Shown one piece after another: positions 23,116 to 31,733 of a stretch of DNA of 36,144 nucleotides. This DNA comes from Alphaproteobacteria bacterium. GTDB lineage: Bacteria; Pseudomonadota; Alphaproteobacteria; Rhodobacterales; Rhodobacteraceae. The translations under genes and the position numbers were made by a program. The stretch spans positions 15,480 to 51,623 of the forward strand of contig JARFTV010000008.1 of the NCBI GenBank assembly GCA_029289325.1. The letters are read 5' to 3'. Every line of letters begins with the position of its first letter. Position 1 is the stretch's first letter. The notes beneath the pieces were generated by a model, which had not been told where the DNA came from, did no database searches, and saw only the letters and a program-made list of their open reading frames with translations.

Positions 23116-25245
23116 ATGACAGACGATCTGAAGGCCTGGGAGGCCCTTGCCGCAAAGGAATTGAAGGGCGCCGATCCGGCCAGCCTGAACTGGCAGACGC
23201 TGGAGGGGATCACGGTCAAGCCGCTGTACACGGCGGCCGATGTGCAGGGCCTGCCGCAGTTGGGCGAACTGCCGGGCGTGGCCCCGTTCACGCGGGGCGT
23301 CCGGGCGACGATGTATGCCGGGCGGCCCTGGACGATCCGGCAATATGCGGGATTCTCCACCGCCGAGGAAAGCAATGCCTTTTACCGCAAGGCGCTTGCG
23401 GCCGGGCAGCAGGGCGTCTCGGTCGCCTGCGACCTGGCGACGCCCCGGGGCTATGACAGTGACCACCCGCGGGTCGTCGGCGCGGTGGGCAAGGCCGGGG
23501 GCGCGATCGACTCCGTCGAGGACATGAAGATCCTGTTTGACGGCATCCCCCTGGAAAAGATCAGCGTTTCCATGACGATGAACGGCGCGGTGATCCCGAT
23601 CCTCGCGAATTTCATCGTGGCGGGGGAAGAGCAGGGGGTCAGCCGGGCCGCCCTGTCGGGGACGATCCAGAACGACATCCTCAAGGAATTCATGGTGCGG
23701 AACACCTATATCTATCCGCCCGAACCTTCGATGCGGATCGTGGCCGACATCATCGAATACACCAGCCGCGAGATGCCGAAGTTCAACAGCATCTCGATCA
23801 GCGGCTACCACATGCAGGAAGCCGGTGCGAACCTGGTGCAGGAGCTGGCCTTCACGCTGGCCGATGGCAAGGAATATGTCAAAACCGCCGTGGCGCGCGG
23901 GATGGATGTGGACGATTTCGCTGGCCGGCTGTCGTTCTTCTTTGCCATCGGGATGAACTTCTTCATGGAGGTTGCCAAGCTCCGCGCCGCGCGGATGCTG
24001 TGGCACCGGATCATGGACGGGTTCGGGGCGAAGAAGACCTCAAGCCTCATGCTGCGGACGCATTGCCAGACTTCCGGGGTCAGCTTGCAGGAGCAGGACC
24101 CCTACAACAACGTGATCCGCACCGCCTATGAGGCGATGGCGGCGGTGCTCGGGGGCACGCAGTCGCTGCACACCAATGCGCTGGACGAGGCGATTGCTCT
24201 GCCCACCGAATTCGCGGCGCGGATTGCCCGGAATACTCAGCTGGTGTTGCAGGAGGAGACGGGGATCACCCATGTCGTCGATCCCTTGGCCGGATCCTAT
24301 TATGTCGAGAGCCTGACCAACCAGCTGGCCGAAGAGGCCTGGAAGCTGATCGAGGAAGTCGAGGCGATGGGCGGCATGACCAAGGCGGTCGCCTCGGGGA
24401 TGCCGAAGCTGCGGATCGAGGAATCGGCGGCCCGGCGGCAGGCGATGATCGACCGGGGTGACGAGGTGATCGTCGGGGTCAACAAGTACCGCAAGGCCAA
24501 GGAAGACCCGATCGACATCCTGGACATCGACAATATCGCGGTCCGCGAGGCTCAGGTCGCGCGGCTGAAGGCGGTGCGGGCTTCGCGCGACGAAGGCCGG
24601 GTGCAAGCGGCGCTGGCCGAGGTGACGCGGCGGGCCGGGGAAGGTGGCAACCTTCTGGAAGCGGCGGTGGAGGCAGCCCGGGCACGGGCCTCGGTCGGGG
24701 AGATTTCTGACGCGATGGAAAAGGTGTTCGGGCGGCATCGGGCCGAGGTGAAGACGCTGGCCGGGGTCTATGGCGCCGCCTATGAGGGCGACCAGGGTTT
24801 CCAGCAGATCCAGAAGGACGTCGAGGCTTTCGCGGAAGCGGAAGGGCGGCGGCCGCGGATGCTGGTGGTCAAGATGGGGCAGGACGGGCATGACCGGGGG
24901 GCCAAGGTGATCGCCACGGCCTTTGCGGATATCGGGTTCGACGTCGATGTGGGGCCGCTGTTCCAGACTCCCGAGGAGGCCGCCCAGGATGCGATCGACA
25001 ACGACGTGCATGTGATCGGGATCTCCAGCCAGGCGGCGGGACACAAGACGCTGGCCCCGAAGCTGATCGAGGTGCTGAAGGAGCGCGGCGCGGGGGATAT
25101 CCTGGTGATCTGCGGCGGGGTGATCCCGCAGCAGGACTATGATTTCCTGAAGGCGGCGGGGGTGAAGGCGATCTTTGGGCCGGGGACCAACATCCCGGCG
25201 GCGGCGAAAGAGATCCTGGACCTGATCCGGGCGGCTCGGGGTTGA
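23116..25245 (+). CDS. mcm: Methylmalonyl-CoA mutase, adenosylcobalamin-dependent
   Basis: 709-residue single-chain mutase converting (R)-methylmalonyl-CoA to succinyl-CoA. The N-terminal TIM-barrel part contains [20 protein letters not shown] (about 60), [10 protein letters not shown] and the region [19 protein letters not shown]. The C-terminal cobalamin domain has the DxHxxG motif [11 protein letters not shown], with His592 as the lower cobalt ligand, then [12 protein letters not shown] and [16 protein letters not shown] at 23116 follows GGGGTGTGAC. It completes the propionyl-CoA to succinyl-CoA route begun by PccAB. The epimerase and the MeaB-type chaperone are not in the window. Confidence 0.97.
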   Translation: MTDDLKAWEALAAKELKGADPASLNWQTLEGITVKPLYTAADVQGLPQLGELPGVAPFTRGVRATMYAGRPWTIRQYAGFSTAEESNAFYRKALAAGQQGVSVACDLATPRGYDSDHPRVVGAVGKAGGAIDSVEDMKILFDGIPLEKISVSMTMNGAVIPILANFIVAGEEQGVSRAALSGTIQNDILKEFMVRNTYIYPPEPSMRIVADIIEYTSREMPKFNSISISGYHMQEAGANLVQELAFTLADGKEYVKTAVARGMDVDDFAGRLSFFFAIGMNFFMEVAKLRAARMLWHRIMDGFGAKKTSSLMLRTHCQTSGVSLQEQDPYNNVIRTAYEAMAAVLGGTQSLHTNALDEAIALPTEFAARIARNTQLVLQEETGITHVVDPLAGSYYVESLTNQLAEEAWKLIEEVEAMGGMTKAVASGMPKLRIEESAARRQAMIDRGDEVIVGVNKYRKAKEDPIDILDIDNIAVREAQVARLKAVRASRDEGRVQAALAEVTRRAGEGGNLLEAAVEAARARASVGEISDAMEKVFGRHRAEVKTLAGVYGAAYEGDQGFQQIQKDVEAFAEAEGRRPRMLVVKMGQDGHDRGAKVIATAFADIGFDVDVGPLFQTPEEAAQDAIDNDVHVIGISSQAAGHKTLAPKLIEVLKERGAGDILVICGGVIPQQDYDFLKAAGVKAIFGPGTNIPAAAKEILDLIRAARG

Positions 25246-25262
25246 CTGTCCACACGGGACAG
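25246..25262 (+). terminator. Short dyad right after mcm
   Basis: CTGTCC (25246-25251) and GGACAG (25257-25262) form a 6-bp stem with an ACACG loop, starting one base after the mcm stop codon. There is no T-run. The position matches the TGTCCAC dyad right after topA. Confidence 0.35.
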
Positions 25263-25351
25263 GCTGAGTGAGGCTTGGATTATCAAGCACTTGGCCGTGG
25301 GCGTTGAGATTTCCTTTACCTTGAGTCGGAGCTTAACGGCCTGAATGCCGG

Positions 25352-25380
25352 GATCTGGCCGGGCGATACCCGGCCGGATC
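25352..25380. repeat. 12-bp hairpin upstream of the outer-membrane protein gene
   Basis: GATCTGGCCGGG (25352-25363) pairs with CCCGGCCGGATC (25369-25380), with one G-T wobble and loop CGATA. It lies 120-148 bp upstream of the barrel gene in a 254-bp gap. It may end mcm transcripts or sit in the leader of the barrel gene. Confidence 0.6.
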
Positions 25381-25499
25381 GGTGGCGTGACGGCTGCGCA
25401 ACACGCCAATCGAATATGCGCATACAACGTGGGTCGCCATTGCCTGATCCTTGCGCGGGCGTATCACGAGAGCAGTGGATCAATAGTGTGAGGCAACAG

Positions 25500-26114
25500 A
25501 TGAAGACGGGCGCGATTTCGGCACTGGCGGTGGCTTTGTCGCTGGGGCTGTTGACCACGGCGGAGGCAGAAGAATGGACAGGCCCCTACCTGACCTTCGG
25601 TGTCGTAGCCGCATCGGCCGACCTGAACTCCTCCACCGAAACGGCAAGCAGCACGGGGGGCGATTCCAGCGATACCACCGCGTATGCTGCGGTAGGGTAT
25701 GACTGGGCCGTGGGTGGGCTGACCTTCGGCATCCTCGCGGATATTGACGGTCTGGGGGCGACGGATGACGTCCTTACCGAAGGAAAGGGATTTTCCAGCG
25801 AAGCCGACTGGTTTGCGACCCTCCGTGGCCGCGTCGGCATGCCCGTAACGGACCAGATGCAACTCTATGCCAGTGCAGGTGTCGCCTTCATGGGCGTATC
25901 GACGCAGTCCGTCGGGCTCTTTAGCACGACTGACCGAGGATCCGTAAAGGGTACCGTCGTCGGGATCGGGATGGAGCAGATACTGTCTCCCGGGCGCCAT
26001 CTGTCTGTCGAGTATCTGCACGCGGATTTCGACCGGGAATTCTTCCACTCCGGTGAACTTGTCCTCGAACCGGTCGTGAACGAGCTTCGCGTCGGTTACA
26101 CCTTCCGGTTCTGA
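25500..26114 (+). CDS. Outer-membrane beta-barrel protein (porin/OmpA-like)
   Basis: 204-residue exported protein. A Sec signal (1-23, ending TTAEA) is followed by EEWTGPYLTFGVVAAS, the typical first strand of small 8-stranded barrels. Alternating strands such as TTAYAAVGYDWAV, WFATLRGRVGMPV, LYASAGVAFMGVS and HLSVEYLHADF follow. The last residues LRVGYTFRF end in Phe, the outer-membrane insertion signature. The ATG at 25500 has GAGG at proper distance; 28 further codons upstream are not signal-like. GC is lower than in neighbours (59% by hand over 25861-25980, against 70% over 25081-25140), hinting at different origin or selection. Function unknown. Confidence 0.82.
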   Translation: MKTGAISALAVALSLGLLTTAEAEEWTGPYLTFGVVAASADLNSSTETASSTGGDSSDTTAYAAVGYDWAVGGLTFGILADIDGLGATDDVLTEGKGFSSEADWFATLRGRVGMPVTDQMQLYASAGVAFMGVSTQSVGLFSTTDRGSVKGTVVGIGMEQILSPGRHLSVEYLHADFDREFFHSGELVLEPVVNELRVGYTFRF

Positions 26115-26116
26115 CG

Positions 26117-26734
26117 TCAGCGCAGATCGCCCGGTAGAAGGCCGAACAGCACCTGATCCCGCCGCGTCCCGTCGGGGGCGCGGACCTGGGCGCGGAGATA
26201 CCCCTCGCGCTGAAAACCGATGCGGTCCAGGTGGCGGCAGAGGACCTCGTTCGTGCTCAGAACCTGGGCCACGATTTTCTCGATTCCGTAACGAGTGAAT
26301 TGCAGTTTCAAGAGTGGCAGCCCGAGCGCGGCCATCGCGCGGCGCGAGGTGGCGTCGTTCGGACCGTTCAGGAATGAGATGCGCGAGGTGCGGTGCTGCC
26401 CGTGGAACTCGGCATGATAAAAGCCGGTGATGCGGTCATCGGCCTTGCCGACAAGAGCCACGAGGAACCGGCTGCGGTTGTCGAAGCTTTCGAAAAAGCG
26501 GCGGAGGTCGGGAACGGTCAGCTGCCGCGGCGGCAGGTTCAATGGGCCGACGCGTGCGGGGTCAGCGAACCAGGCGGCAATTTCGGCGCTGGCGTCGCCG
26601 GGCCGCACGCTGCGGGCACGGAAGCGTGGCGTGTCGATCAGGACGGGCGGGCCGGGAGGCAGGGGCTTGGCGGGGGGCACTGCGGGCCTCGCGGATGGTG
26701 GACTGGGAGTTTGTGAGCGATCCGGGGTAGGCAT
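26117..26734 (-). CDS. GNAT-family acetyltransferase (RimJ/RimL-like)
   Basis: 205-residue GNAT. After a Pro-rich, probably disordered N-terminus of about 35 residues, the domain begins with PRFRARSVRPGDA. A central strand FLVALVGKADDRITGFYH and a C-terminal IVAQVLSTNEVLCRHLDRIGF followed by REGYLR match GNAT proteins that acetylate small molecules or N-termini. The usual acetyl-CoA pyrophosphate loop (R/QxxGxG/A) is not obvious; RRAMAALG stands where it should be. The first ATG is at 26734; a TTG four codons upstream is possible. Convergent with the barrel gene, their ends only 2 bp apart. Confidence 0.78.
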   Translation of the reverse strand: MPTPDRSQTPSPPSARPAVPPAKPLPPGPPVLIDTPRFRARSVRPGDASAEIAAWFADPARVGPLNLPPRQLTVPDLRRFFESFDNRSRFLVALVGKADDRITGFYHAEFHGQHRTSRISFLNGPNDATSRRAMAALGLPLLKLQFTRYGIEKIVAQVLSTNEVLCRHLDRIGFQREGYLRAQVRAPDGTRRDQVLFGLLPGDLR

Positions 26735-26777
26735 GCAATGCTTCAAGCGCAGCGGCGCGGAATGTCAGTTCGTCTAT

Positions 26778-26827
26778 GACTTCGTCACTCCTCGCGAGGT
26801 TCCGAGGCGGCGAAGTCGAACGAGGAG
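26778..26827. repeat. Nested dyads at the 3' end of the periplasmic helical gene
   Basis: GACTTCG (26778-26784) pairs with CGAAGTC (26811-26817). CTCCTCG (26788-26794) also has a partner CGAGGAG (26821-26827), and CCTCGCGAGG (26790-26799) is a palindrome. These are alternative folds. The element lies 6 bp beyond the stop codon of the minus-strand gene at 26834 and is probably its terminator region. Confidence 0.5.
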
Positions 26828-26833
26828 GTCGTC

Positions 26834-27217
26834 CTACAGGTCGATCTCGCCATTCGGGCCGGGGGTGGGTTCGTCCCGGGGCAGGAGGGGGGCGTTGCGG
26901 CGGATCAGGATGTCGCCGTTGGGCAGCATCACCGGCGCGTCGTAGTTCTTGAAATCGTCGATCATCGCGATCAGCTGGCGGAGTTTCGGGCCGATCGCCT
27001 CGCCCAGGCCTTCGAGCGCGGGGCCCATCTCGTCCAGGGCCTTGCCCATCTCGTCCAGCGCGGGCTTCATCTCGGTCATCAGGCCGCGGAAGAGGAGTTT
27101 CGCGCCCTCTTCCATCAGGCTGAATCCGCGTTCCTCGGCCTCGGGGGCCGGGGCGGGCGTCGCCTCCTGCGCGAGCGCGGGGGCTGCGGCGAGGATCAGG
27201 GCGAGGGTGAGTCTCAT
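26834..27217 (-). CDS. Exported helical protein, unknown function
   Basis: 127-residue protein. A Sec signal MRLTLALILAAAPALAQEA precedes an Ala/Pro/Glu-rich linker and an amphipathic helix with 7-residue repeats (EMKPALDEMGKALDEMGPAL), then a conserved-looking IDDFKNYDAPVMLPNGDI and a C-terminal RNAPLLPRDEPTPGPNG. It resembles Rhodobacterales proteins often mislabelled as AAA ATPases; no Walker motif is present. The repeated EMG-x-ALDEMG heptads suggest self-association. It starts 31 bp after the endonuclease-like gene, on the same strand. Confidence 0.7.
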   Translation of the reverse strand: MRLTLALILAAAPALAQEATPAPAPEAEERGFSLMEEGAKLLFRGLMTEMKPALDEMGKALDEMGPALEGLGEAIGPKLRQLIAMIDDFKNYDAPVMLPNGDILIRRNAPLLPRDEPTPGPNGEIDL

Positions 27218-27248
27218 GCGGGGAATATGGGGAGGCACTCCTGGCATT

Positions 27249-28295
27249 TCAAACCCCCTCGGGCAGGTCGACGGTGACGGGGAAGTGGTCGGACGCCTGC
27301 AGCAGCGCCTCGCGCAGTTCGGGGACGGCCATGACGGCGGGGTCGTTGAACGGGTGCCAGATGCGCCAGTCGGGGCTGCGGGCGGCGAGGTCCGGCGAGA
27401 CCATGATGAAGTCGAGCAGCGCCTCGAAATAGTGTTTCTGCGGGGCGAGGTAGAAACGCGCGGTGGTGGGCGCAAGGCCGACGCGGCTTTGCAGGGCCAT
27501 GGCGGCATGGGGATCGGTCAGCTGCAGCGCGGGGTCGGGCGTCATGCCGAGCACGATTTCCACGCCGGAATGGCCGAAGAGCTTTTCGAATTCGTCGATG
27601 CCGGGACCGTCGTTGAAATCGCCCATCACGATCAGGCTGTCGCCCGCGGTCAGATGCGCCTCGACCCGCTGCCGCAGCCAGAGGCACTGGGCAAGCTGCT
27701 TGCGGCGGTTCTCGATCGAGAGCCGGATCTGCGCCTCGCGTCCGATCACCCCATAGGGGTTCTTCGACTTGGCATGGACCCCGATCAGCCGCAGCCGGGT
27801 TCCGGCGGCGGTGGTGACGGCCAGTTCCAGCGGGGGTTTCGAGAAGCGGATGGTCTCGGAGATGCTGTCGGCGTCAAGGTCGTAGCGGAAGGTGGTGTCA
27901 AAGCGCGGCGCCTCGTCCGAGCCGCGGCTGGGGGCGGGGGTGCCTTGCGGATCGTGGCGGACGGTCAGGCGGTCGGGGTCGTAGAGGAAGGCGATTTCCT
28001 GTTCGGTTTCCGAGGGAAAGCCGATCAGCGCCTTGCGGGCGCGCAGGCCCATCGTCTCGGCAAACCGCTCCAGCGCGCGGGCGGTGGAGCGTTTGCCATT
28101 TGTGTCCGGGGCCTCGATCACCATGATGCCGTCGGCATCGAGCGCGGTGAAGACGATCCCCAGCGCGCCGAGCTGTTCGCCCCGCGTGATCTGGTAGCGG
28201 GCCGAGGGCGCGGTGTCGTCCAGCAGCCGGCCACGGTCGTCGAACAGGGCGTTGAACCATTCGACGTTGTAGGTGGCGAGGCGGAGCCGGGTCAT
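27249..28295 (-). CDS. Endonuclease/exonuclease/phosphatase family hydrolase
   Basis: 348-residue EEP-fold metal-dependent phosphoesterase. The family's catalytic landmarks are present: Asn10 in ATYNVEWF, Glu61 in VIEAPD, the GVHAKSK loop, GDFNDGPG with Asp and Asn, and the final DHFPVTVDL with the catalytic Asp-His pair. No signal peptide is visible, so it is probably cytoplasmic. Substrate (DNA, nucleotide or phospho-ester) cannot be told from sequence. Its ATG overlaps the stop of the DnaJ-like gene by 4 bp, implying coupled translation. Confidence 0.85.
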   Translation of the reverse strand: MTRLRLATYNVEWFNALFDDRGRLLDDTAPSARYQITRGEQLGALGIVFTALDADGIMVIEAPDTNGKRSTARALERFAETMGLRARKALIGFPSETEQEIAFLYDPDRLTVRHDPQGTPAPSRGSDEAPRFDTTFRYDLDADSISETIRFSKPPLELAVTTAAGTRLRLIGVHAKSKNPYGVIGREAQIRLSIENRRKQLAQCLWLRQRVEAHLTAGDSLIVMGDFNDGPGIDEFEKLFGHSGVEIVLGMTPDPALQLTDPHAAMALQSRVGLAPTTARFYLAPQKHYFEALLDFIMVSPDLAARSPDWRIWHPFNDPAVMAVPELREALLQASDHFPVTVDLPEGV

Positions 28296-29005
28296 GCGGC
28301 CTCTTTCGCCGCGATCTCGCGCCAGGCCTCGTTGATGAGCTGCAGCCGGCGCTGGGCGAGTTTCATCGCCTCGGGCGGAACGCCGCGCGCCTGCATCACG
28401 TCGGGATGGGTGTCGCGGACGAGTTCCTTCCAGGCTTTCCGGGCCTGGTCCTTGCTGGCGGAGCGCGGCAGGCCGAGAACGTCATAGGGGTCGCGGGGCG
28501 CGCCTTCCACAAGGCGTGAGCGGACGATGCGGAAACAGGCCTCGTCGAGACCGAATTCCTCGGCCACGTGGGTGAGGAAAGCGTCTTCGCCGGGGTGGTA
28601 GGAGCCGTCGGCGATGGCGATCTGGAACAGGGCTTCCAGGATGTCGACGAGGACATGGTGGTCGTCGGCGCAGATGCGCTGGCCTTCGGGGTTGAAGAGC
28701 CGGGCGATCTTGCGGGCATAGGCGTCGAAGCCCGCGACATCTTGCCGGGCGAGGTTGAAGACACGGGCGGCGTGTTCCTCTTCGCCTTCGGGGAAGGTGA
28801 AGATGCGACGGAAGGCGGTCACTTCGTCGCGGGTGACGGTGCCGTCGGCCTTGGCCATCTTGGCCCCAAGGGCGAGGACGGCGATGGTGAAGCCGACCGA
28901 TTGCTCCGGGGCGGGCGCGGCGAGGAGCCTGTCGAAGACCACGGAGAGGGGTTCGCCCTTGGCAAGGGCGGTGAGGGCCTCGGTGATGCGGGTCCAGATC
29001 GACAT
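28292..29005 (-). CDS. TerB-DnaJ (DjlA-like) co-chaperone
   Basis: 237-residue protein with two parts. Residues about 35-150 form a TerB/DjlA-type all-helical domain with acidic metal-binding-like turns (AKADGTVTRDEVTAF; IADGSYHPGEDAFL). The C-terminal J domain starts at DPYDVLGLPRSASKDQARKA, and its HPD tripeptide (200-202) stimulates DnaK-type ATPases. Unlike E. coli DjlA no N-terminal membrane helix is evident. Client unknown. It lies 31 bp downstream of a GNAT gene and overlaps the EEP gene by 4 bp. Confidence 0.86.
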   Translation of the reverse strand: MSIWTRITEALTALAKGEPLSVVFDRLLAAPAPEQSVGFTIAVLALGAKMAKADGTVTRDEVTAFRRIFTFPEGEEEHAARVFNLARQDVAGFDAYARKIARLFNPEGQRICADDHHVLVDILEALFQIAIADGSYHPGEDAFLTHVAEEFGLDEACFRIVRSRLVEGAPRDPYDVLGLPRSASKDQARKAWKELVRDTHPDVMQARGVPPEAMKLAQRRLQLINEAWREIAAKEAA

Positions 29006-29036
29006 GGGCCGACAATAGCCCGCACGACGGCGGATG

Positions 29037-29519
29037 TCAGAGGAATTTCTGCATCAGCACAAGGTCGATGAAGCGGCCAAACTTGCGGCCTGCCTCGCGG
29101 ATGCGGGCGATTTCGGCAAAGCCCATGCGGTTGTGGAAGGCGATGCCGTCGGGGTTCTCGGCCGAGACGCCGGCAATCAGCTGGTGCGCGCCAGCCCGGC
29201 GGGCGTGGTCTTCCAGCGCGGCCATGAGGGCGCGTCCGGTCCCCTTGCCGCGGGCGGCGGGGGAGAGGATGACGGAATGCTCCATGCAGGTGGCATAGCC
29301 CACCCCGCCCCGGAACTGGGCGTAGGTAGCGAAGCCGAGGAGATCCGGGCCTTCGGCGACGAAGGTGGCGTGGCCTGCCGCGTCGCGGTCGGCGATCATC
29401 TTGGCCACCTCGGCGGGCGATTTTTCGGCCGCGTTGAAGGTGATGGCGGTGTCGCGGATCCAGGGGTTCCAGAGCGCGGCGATAGCGGCGGCGTCGGCAG
29501 GGGTGGCGCGGCGGATCAT
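29037..29519 (-). CDS. GNAT acetyltransferase, phosphinothricin-type
   Basis: 160-residue GNAT. The N-terminus MIRRATPADAAAIAALWNPW and DTAITFNAAEKS resemble phosphinothricin N-acetyltransferase homologues. The acetyl-CoA loop RGKGTG is near residues 90-95, followed by HQLIAGVSAENPDGIAFHNR and GF. Such proteins acetylate amino groups of small molecules such as methionine sulfoximine or phosphinothricin; the natural substrate here is unknown. The ATG overlaps the VOC gene stop by 4 bp, so it belongs to the ppx-VOC-GNAT run. Confidence 0.87.
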   Translation of the reverse strand: MIRRATPADAAAIAALWNPWIRDTAITFNAAEKSPAEVAKMIADRDAAGHATFVAEGPDLLGFATYAQFRGGVGYATCMEHSVILSPAARGKGTGRALMAALEDHARRAGAHQLIAGVSAENPDGIAFHNRMGFAEIARIREAGRKFGRFIDLVLMQKFL

Positions 29520-30121
29520 GGCAGGGTGACGGGGCCTTGGGGCGTGTCGATCACGGCGGAAAGGCCGGGCGGGCCGGGGGTGAAGGTGACGCGGGGATCG
29601 GCCAACGCAATGGCGGCTTGCAGCACGGCTGCCTGCGGATGGCTGACGAGGAGGCCGGACAGGCGCAATCCGTGGTCGGGAAGCGCGGGGGCGGGGTGCA
29701 GCGCACCCTGCCAGCGGATCAGGGCCGGGCAGGCGCCGTCGAAGGGCAGGCGGCCGTCGGCAGGGACGGCCATCTGCCAGCGATAGTCGCCGCGCGCGAG
29801 GTCCATCGCCGCGCCCCAGCCCTGCGGGCCTGTGGCGAGCGCGGCTTCCATGTCGTCGGTCGCTACGATCCATGTGGTCATGCGCGGGGGACCGGAGAAG
29901 CGGTCAAGGTCGAACCAGCGCGGGCGGCTAGGTGGGGTGGCGGCTGGGTCCACCGCGATGACTTCGAGATAGAGGTCGCCCAGGGATAGAAGCCGGTTGT
30001 GGGTGCCCATCGCGGGATGCTGCCCCCCTCCGGCCATCGGCACGCCGAGAAGGCGCTCGACCAGGGCCACGCCGTCCTCCAGCCGTTCGGCGGAGATCGC
30101 CAGATGATCCAGCCGCAGCAT
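29516..30121 (-). CDS. VOC-superfamily (glyoxalase-like) protein
   Basis: 201-residue protein. MLRLDHLAISAERLEDGVALVERLLGV at the start is the beta-alpha unit of vicinal-oxygen-chelate proteins. HPAMGTHNRLLSLGDLYLEVIAVDP follows, with the His and Glu often used as metal ligands. It fits the glyoxalase-like family PF13468 rather than glyoxalase I. The reaction is unknown. It shares one base with the ppx stop (TGATG) and overlaps the GNAT by 4 bp, so all three are probably translated together. Confidence 0.82.
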   Translation of the reverse strand: MLRLDHLAISAERLEDGVALVERLLGVPMAGGGQHPAMGTHNRLLSLGDLYLEVIAVDPAATPPSRPRWFDLDRFSGPPRMTTWIVATDDMEAALATGPQGWGAAMDLARGDYRWQMAVPADGRLPFDGACPALIRWQGALHPAPALPDHGLRLSGLLVSHPQAAVLQAAIALADPRVTFTPGPPGLSAVIDTPQGPVTLP

Positions 30122-31671
30122 CAGGCGGGCCGCACCAGACGGGTTTCGGCCTTGAGCGCCACGGCCAGCGAGTTGAACCGGGCCTGCGCCACCTCGCCGA
30201 ACAGCGCCTCGCCCGCGGGGGTGAGGGCCAGTTCCAGCACGCGCTTCTTCGGCTGCCAGCGCAGCGCCCCCGCCTTGGCCGGATCGCCGATCGAGAACAT
30301 CGCCCCGAAGCGCATGGCCTTGCCCAGCACCTCGGCCGCCTGAACCTCGTCATCCGAGAGGAGGCGGAACATCGGTTCGAGGCGGGAGCCGGAGCGGTTG
30401 TTCTTGTAGCGGTGCAGAAGCGCCAGGCCAAGGAAGACGCGGCCGGGGTGATCCAGCCCGCCAAGGTTCGCCCGGGTCGCGTTGTCGAAACAGGCCTCGG
30501 CCCGGAAATCGGGGTGCGCGCGCCAGGTGGTGTCGTGCAGGAGACAGGCGGCCTTGATCAGGCGCAGCCTGTCTTTCGCGGCGTCGGGGAACAGCGGCAG
30601 GAGGAAGTCGTAAAGCTTCTTGCCGAAGCCGGGGATGCGGGCCTGCACCATCTCGGACATGCGGGCGGCCTCGATCAGGGGATCGCGGGCGCGGAGCTTT
30701 TCCGGCATGTGTTCGTAAAGGAGACCTTCGCGGATGCCATAGGCGGAAACGTCGATCTCGGACGGTTTGAAGGCGGCCAGCAGTTCGCGCAGGACCTCGC
30801 AGGCGAGGGGCACAAGCTCCATCCGTTCGGCGCTGGTGCCGGTGCGGCCGCGCAGGACGGCCAGATCGGCGACCGAGAGCCAGTCAAGCGTGTCGGTCAG
30901 GCTTTTCGGCGTCATGCGGTATTCGTGCAGGACGGTGAGGGGGTAATTCCGCCGCTCCATGTCGAGGCGCGCGATGACGCGCCAGCTGCCGCCGACGAGA
31001 TAGATCCGTTCGCCGGTGGATTTCATCGCAGCCTGCGCTTCCTTCAGGACCTTGGCGATATGGAGGCGGCGCTTCTTCAGCTCGGGGATCTGCTGAAGGC
31101 GGAAGGGGCCAAGCGGGGTCGAGACGCGCTTGCCGACCTTGCCGCCGCCGATCCGCGCCAGTTCCATCGAGTTGCCGCCGATGTCGCAGACGATGCCCTT
31201 GGCCTCGGGCCAGCCGAGGAGCACGCCCTGCGCGGATAGCCGCGCCTCTTCGTCGCCATCGACGACATGCAGCTTCAGCCCGGTCTCGCGCAGCACCTCG
31301 GCCTGGAAGTCGGGGCCATCCGTGGCCTCACGCGTGGCGGCGGTGGCCACGACGGTCAGGGGGTCAATCTGCATCCCCTCGGCCAGAAGCGCGAAACGGC
31401 GGAGCGCGGCAAGCGCCCGGACCCGTCCCTGCGGGCTGAGACGGCCCGTCTCGGCCAGGCCCTTGCCCAGGCCGCACATGATCTTTTCGTTGTAGAAATA
31501 GGCGGGGCTGCGGGCAGCCCCGTCGAAAACCACCATGCGGACCGAGTTCGAGCCGACGTCCACCACGCCGACGCGAGACAGCGCGCGGGCCGAGGGGTCC
31601 TCGAAGATGGGTCTGCCAAAGGGGCCGTCGTCGTCGTCCTCGGGCACGGGCGCGATCCCGTCGTCGGGCAT
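30121..31671 (-). CDS. ppx: Exopolyphosphatase / guanosine pentaphosphatase (Ppx/GppA)
   Basis: 516-residue Ppx/GppA phosphatase of the actin-like ATPase fold, which removes terminal phosphate from polyphosphate (or pppGpp). The first phosphate loop is VGVVDVGSNSVRMVVFDG (about 33-50). The second, usually DIGGGS, reads DIGGNSMELARI here. A C-terminal HD-like region contains KAACLLHDTTWRAHPDF. ATG at 31671 follows AAGGGGG. It lies two genes downstream of ppk1, the enzyme that makes polyphosphate, with a PACE transporter gene between. PpX versus GppA cannot be told from sequence alone. Confidence 0.88.
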   Translation of the reverse strand: MPDDGIAPVPEDDDDGPFGRPIFEDPSARALSRVGVVDVGSNSVRMVVFDGAARSPAYFYNEKIMCGLGKGLAETGRLSPQGRVRALAALRRFALLAEGMQIDPLTVVATAATREATDGPDFQAEVLRETGLKLHVVDGDEEARLSAQGVLLGWPEAKGIVCDIGGNSMELARIGGGKVGKRVSTPLGPFRLQQIPELKKRRLHIAKVLKEAQAAMKSTGERIYLVGGSWRVIARLDMERRNYPLTVLHEYRMTPKSLTDTLDWLSVADLAVLRGRTGTSAERMELVPLACEVLRELLAAFKPSEIDVSAYGIREGLLYEHMPEKLRARDPLIEAARMSEMVQARIPGFGKKLYDFLLPLFPDAAKDRLRLIKAACLLHDTTWRAHPDFRAEACFDNATRANLGGLDHPGRVFLGLALLHRYKNNRSGSRLEPMFRLLSDDEVQAAEVLGKAMRFGAMFSIGDPAKAGALRWQPKKRVLELALTPAGEALFGEVAQARFNSLAVALKAETRLVRPA

Positions 31672-31733
31672 GGAATGACCCCCTTCCTGGCGTGGCCTCT
31701 AACATGCCGACCTGCGCCGGAAGGGTCAACCAA

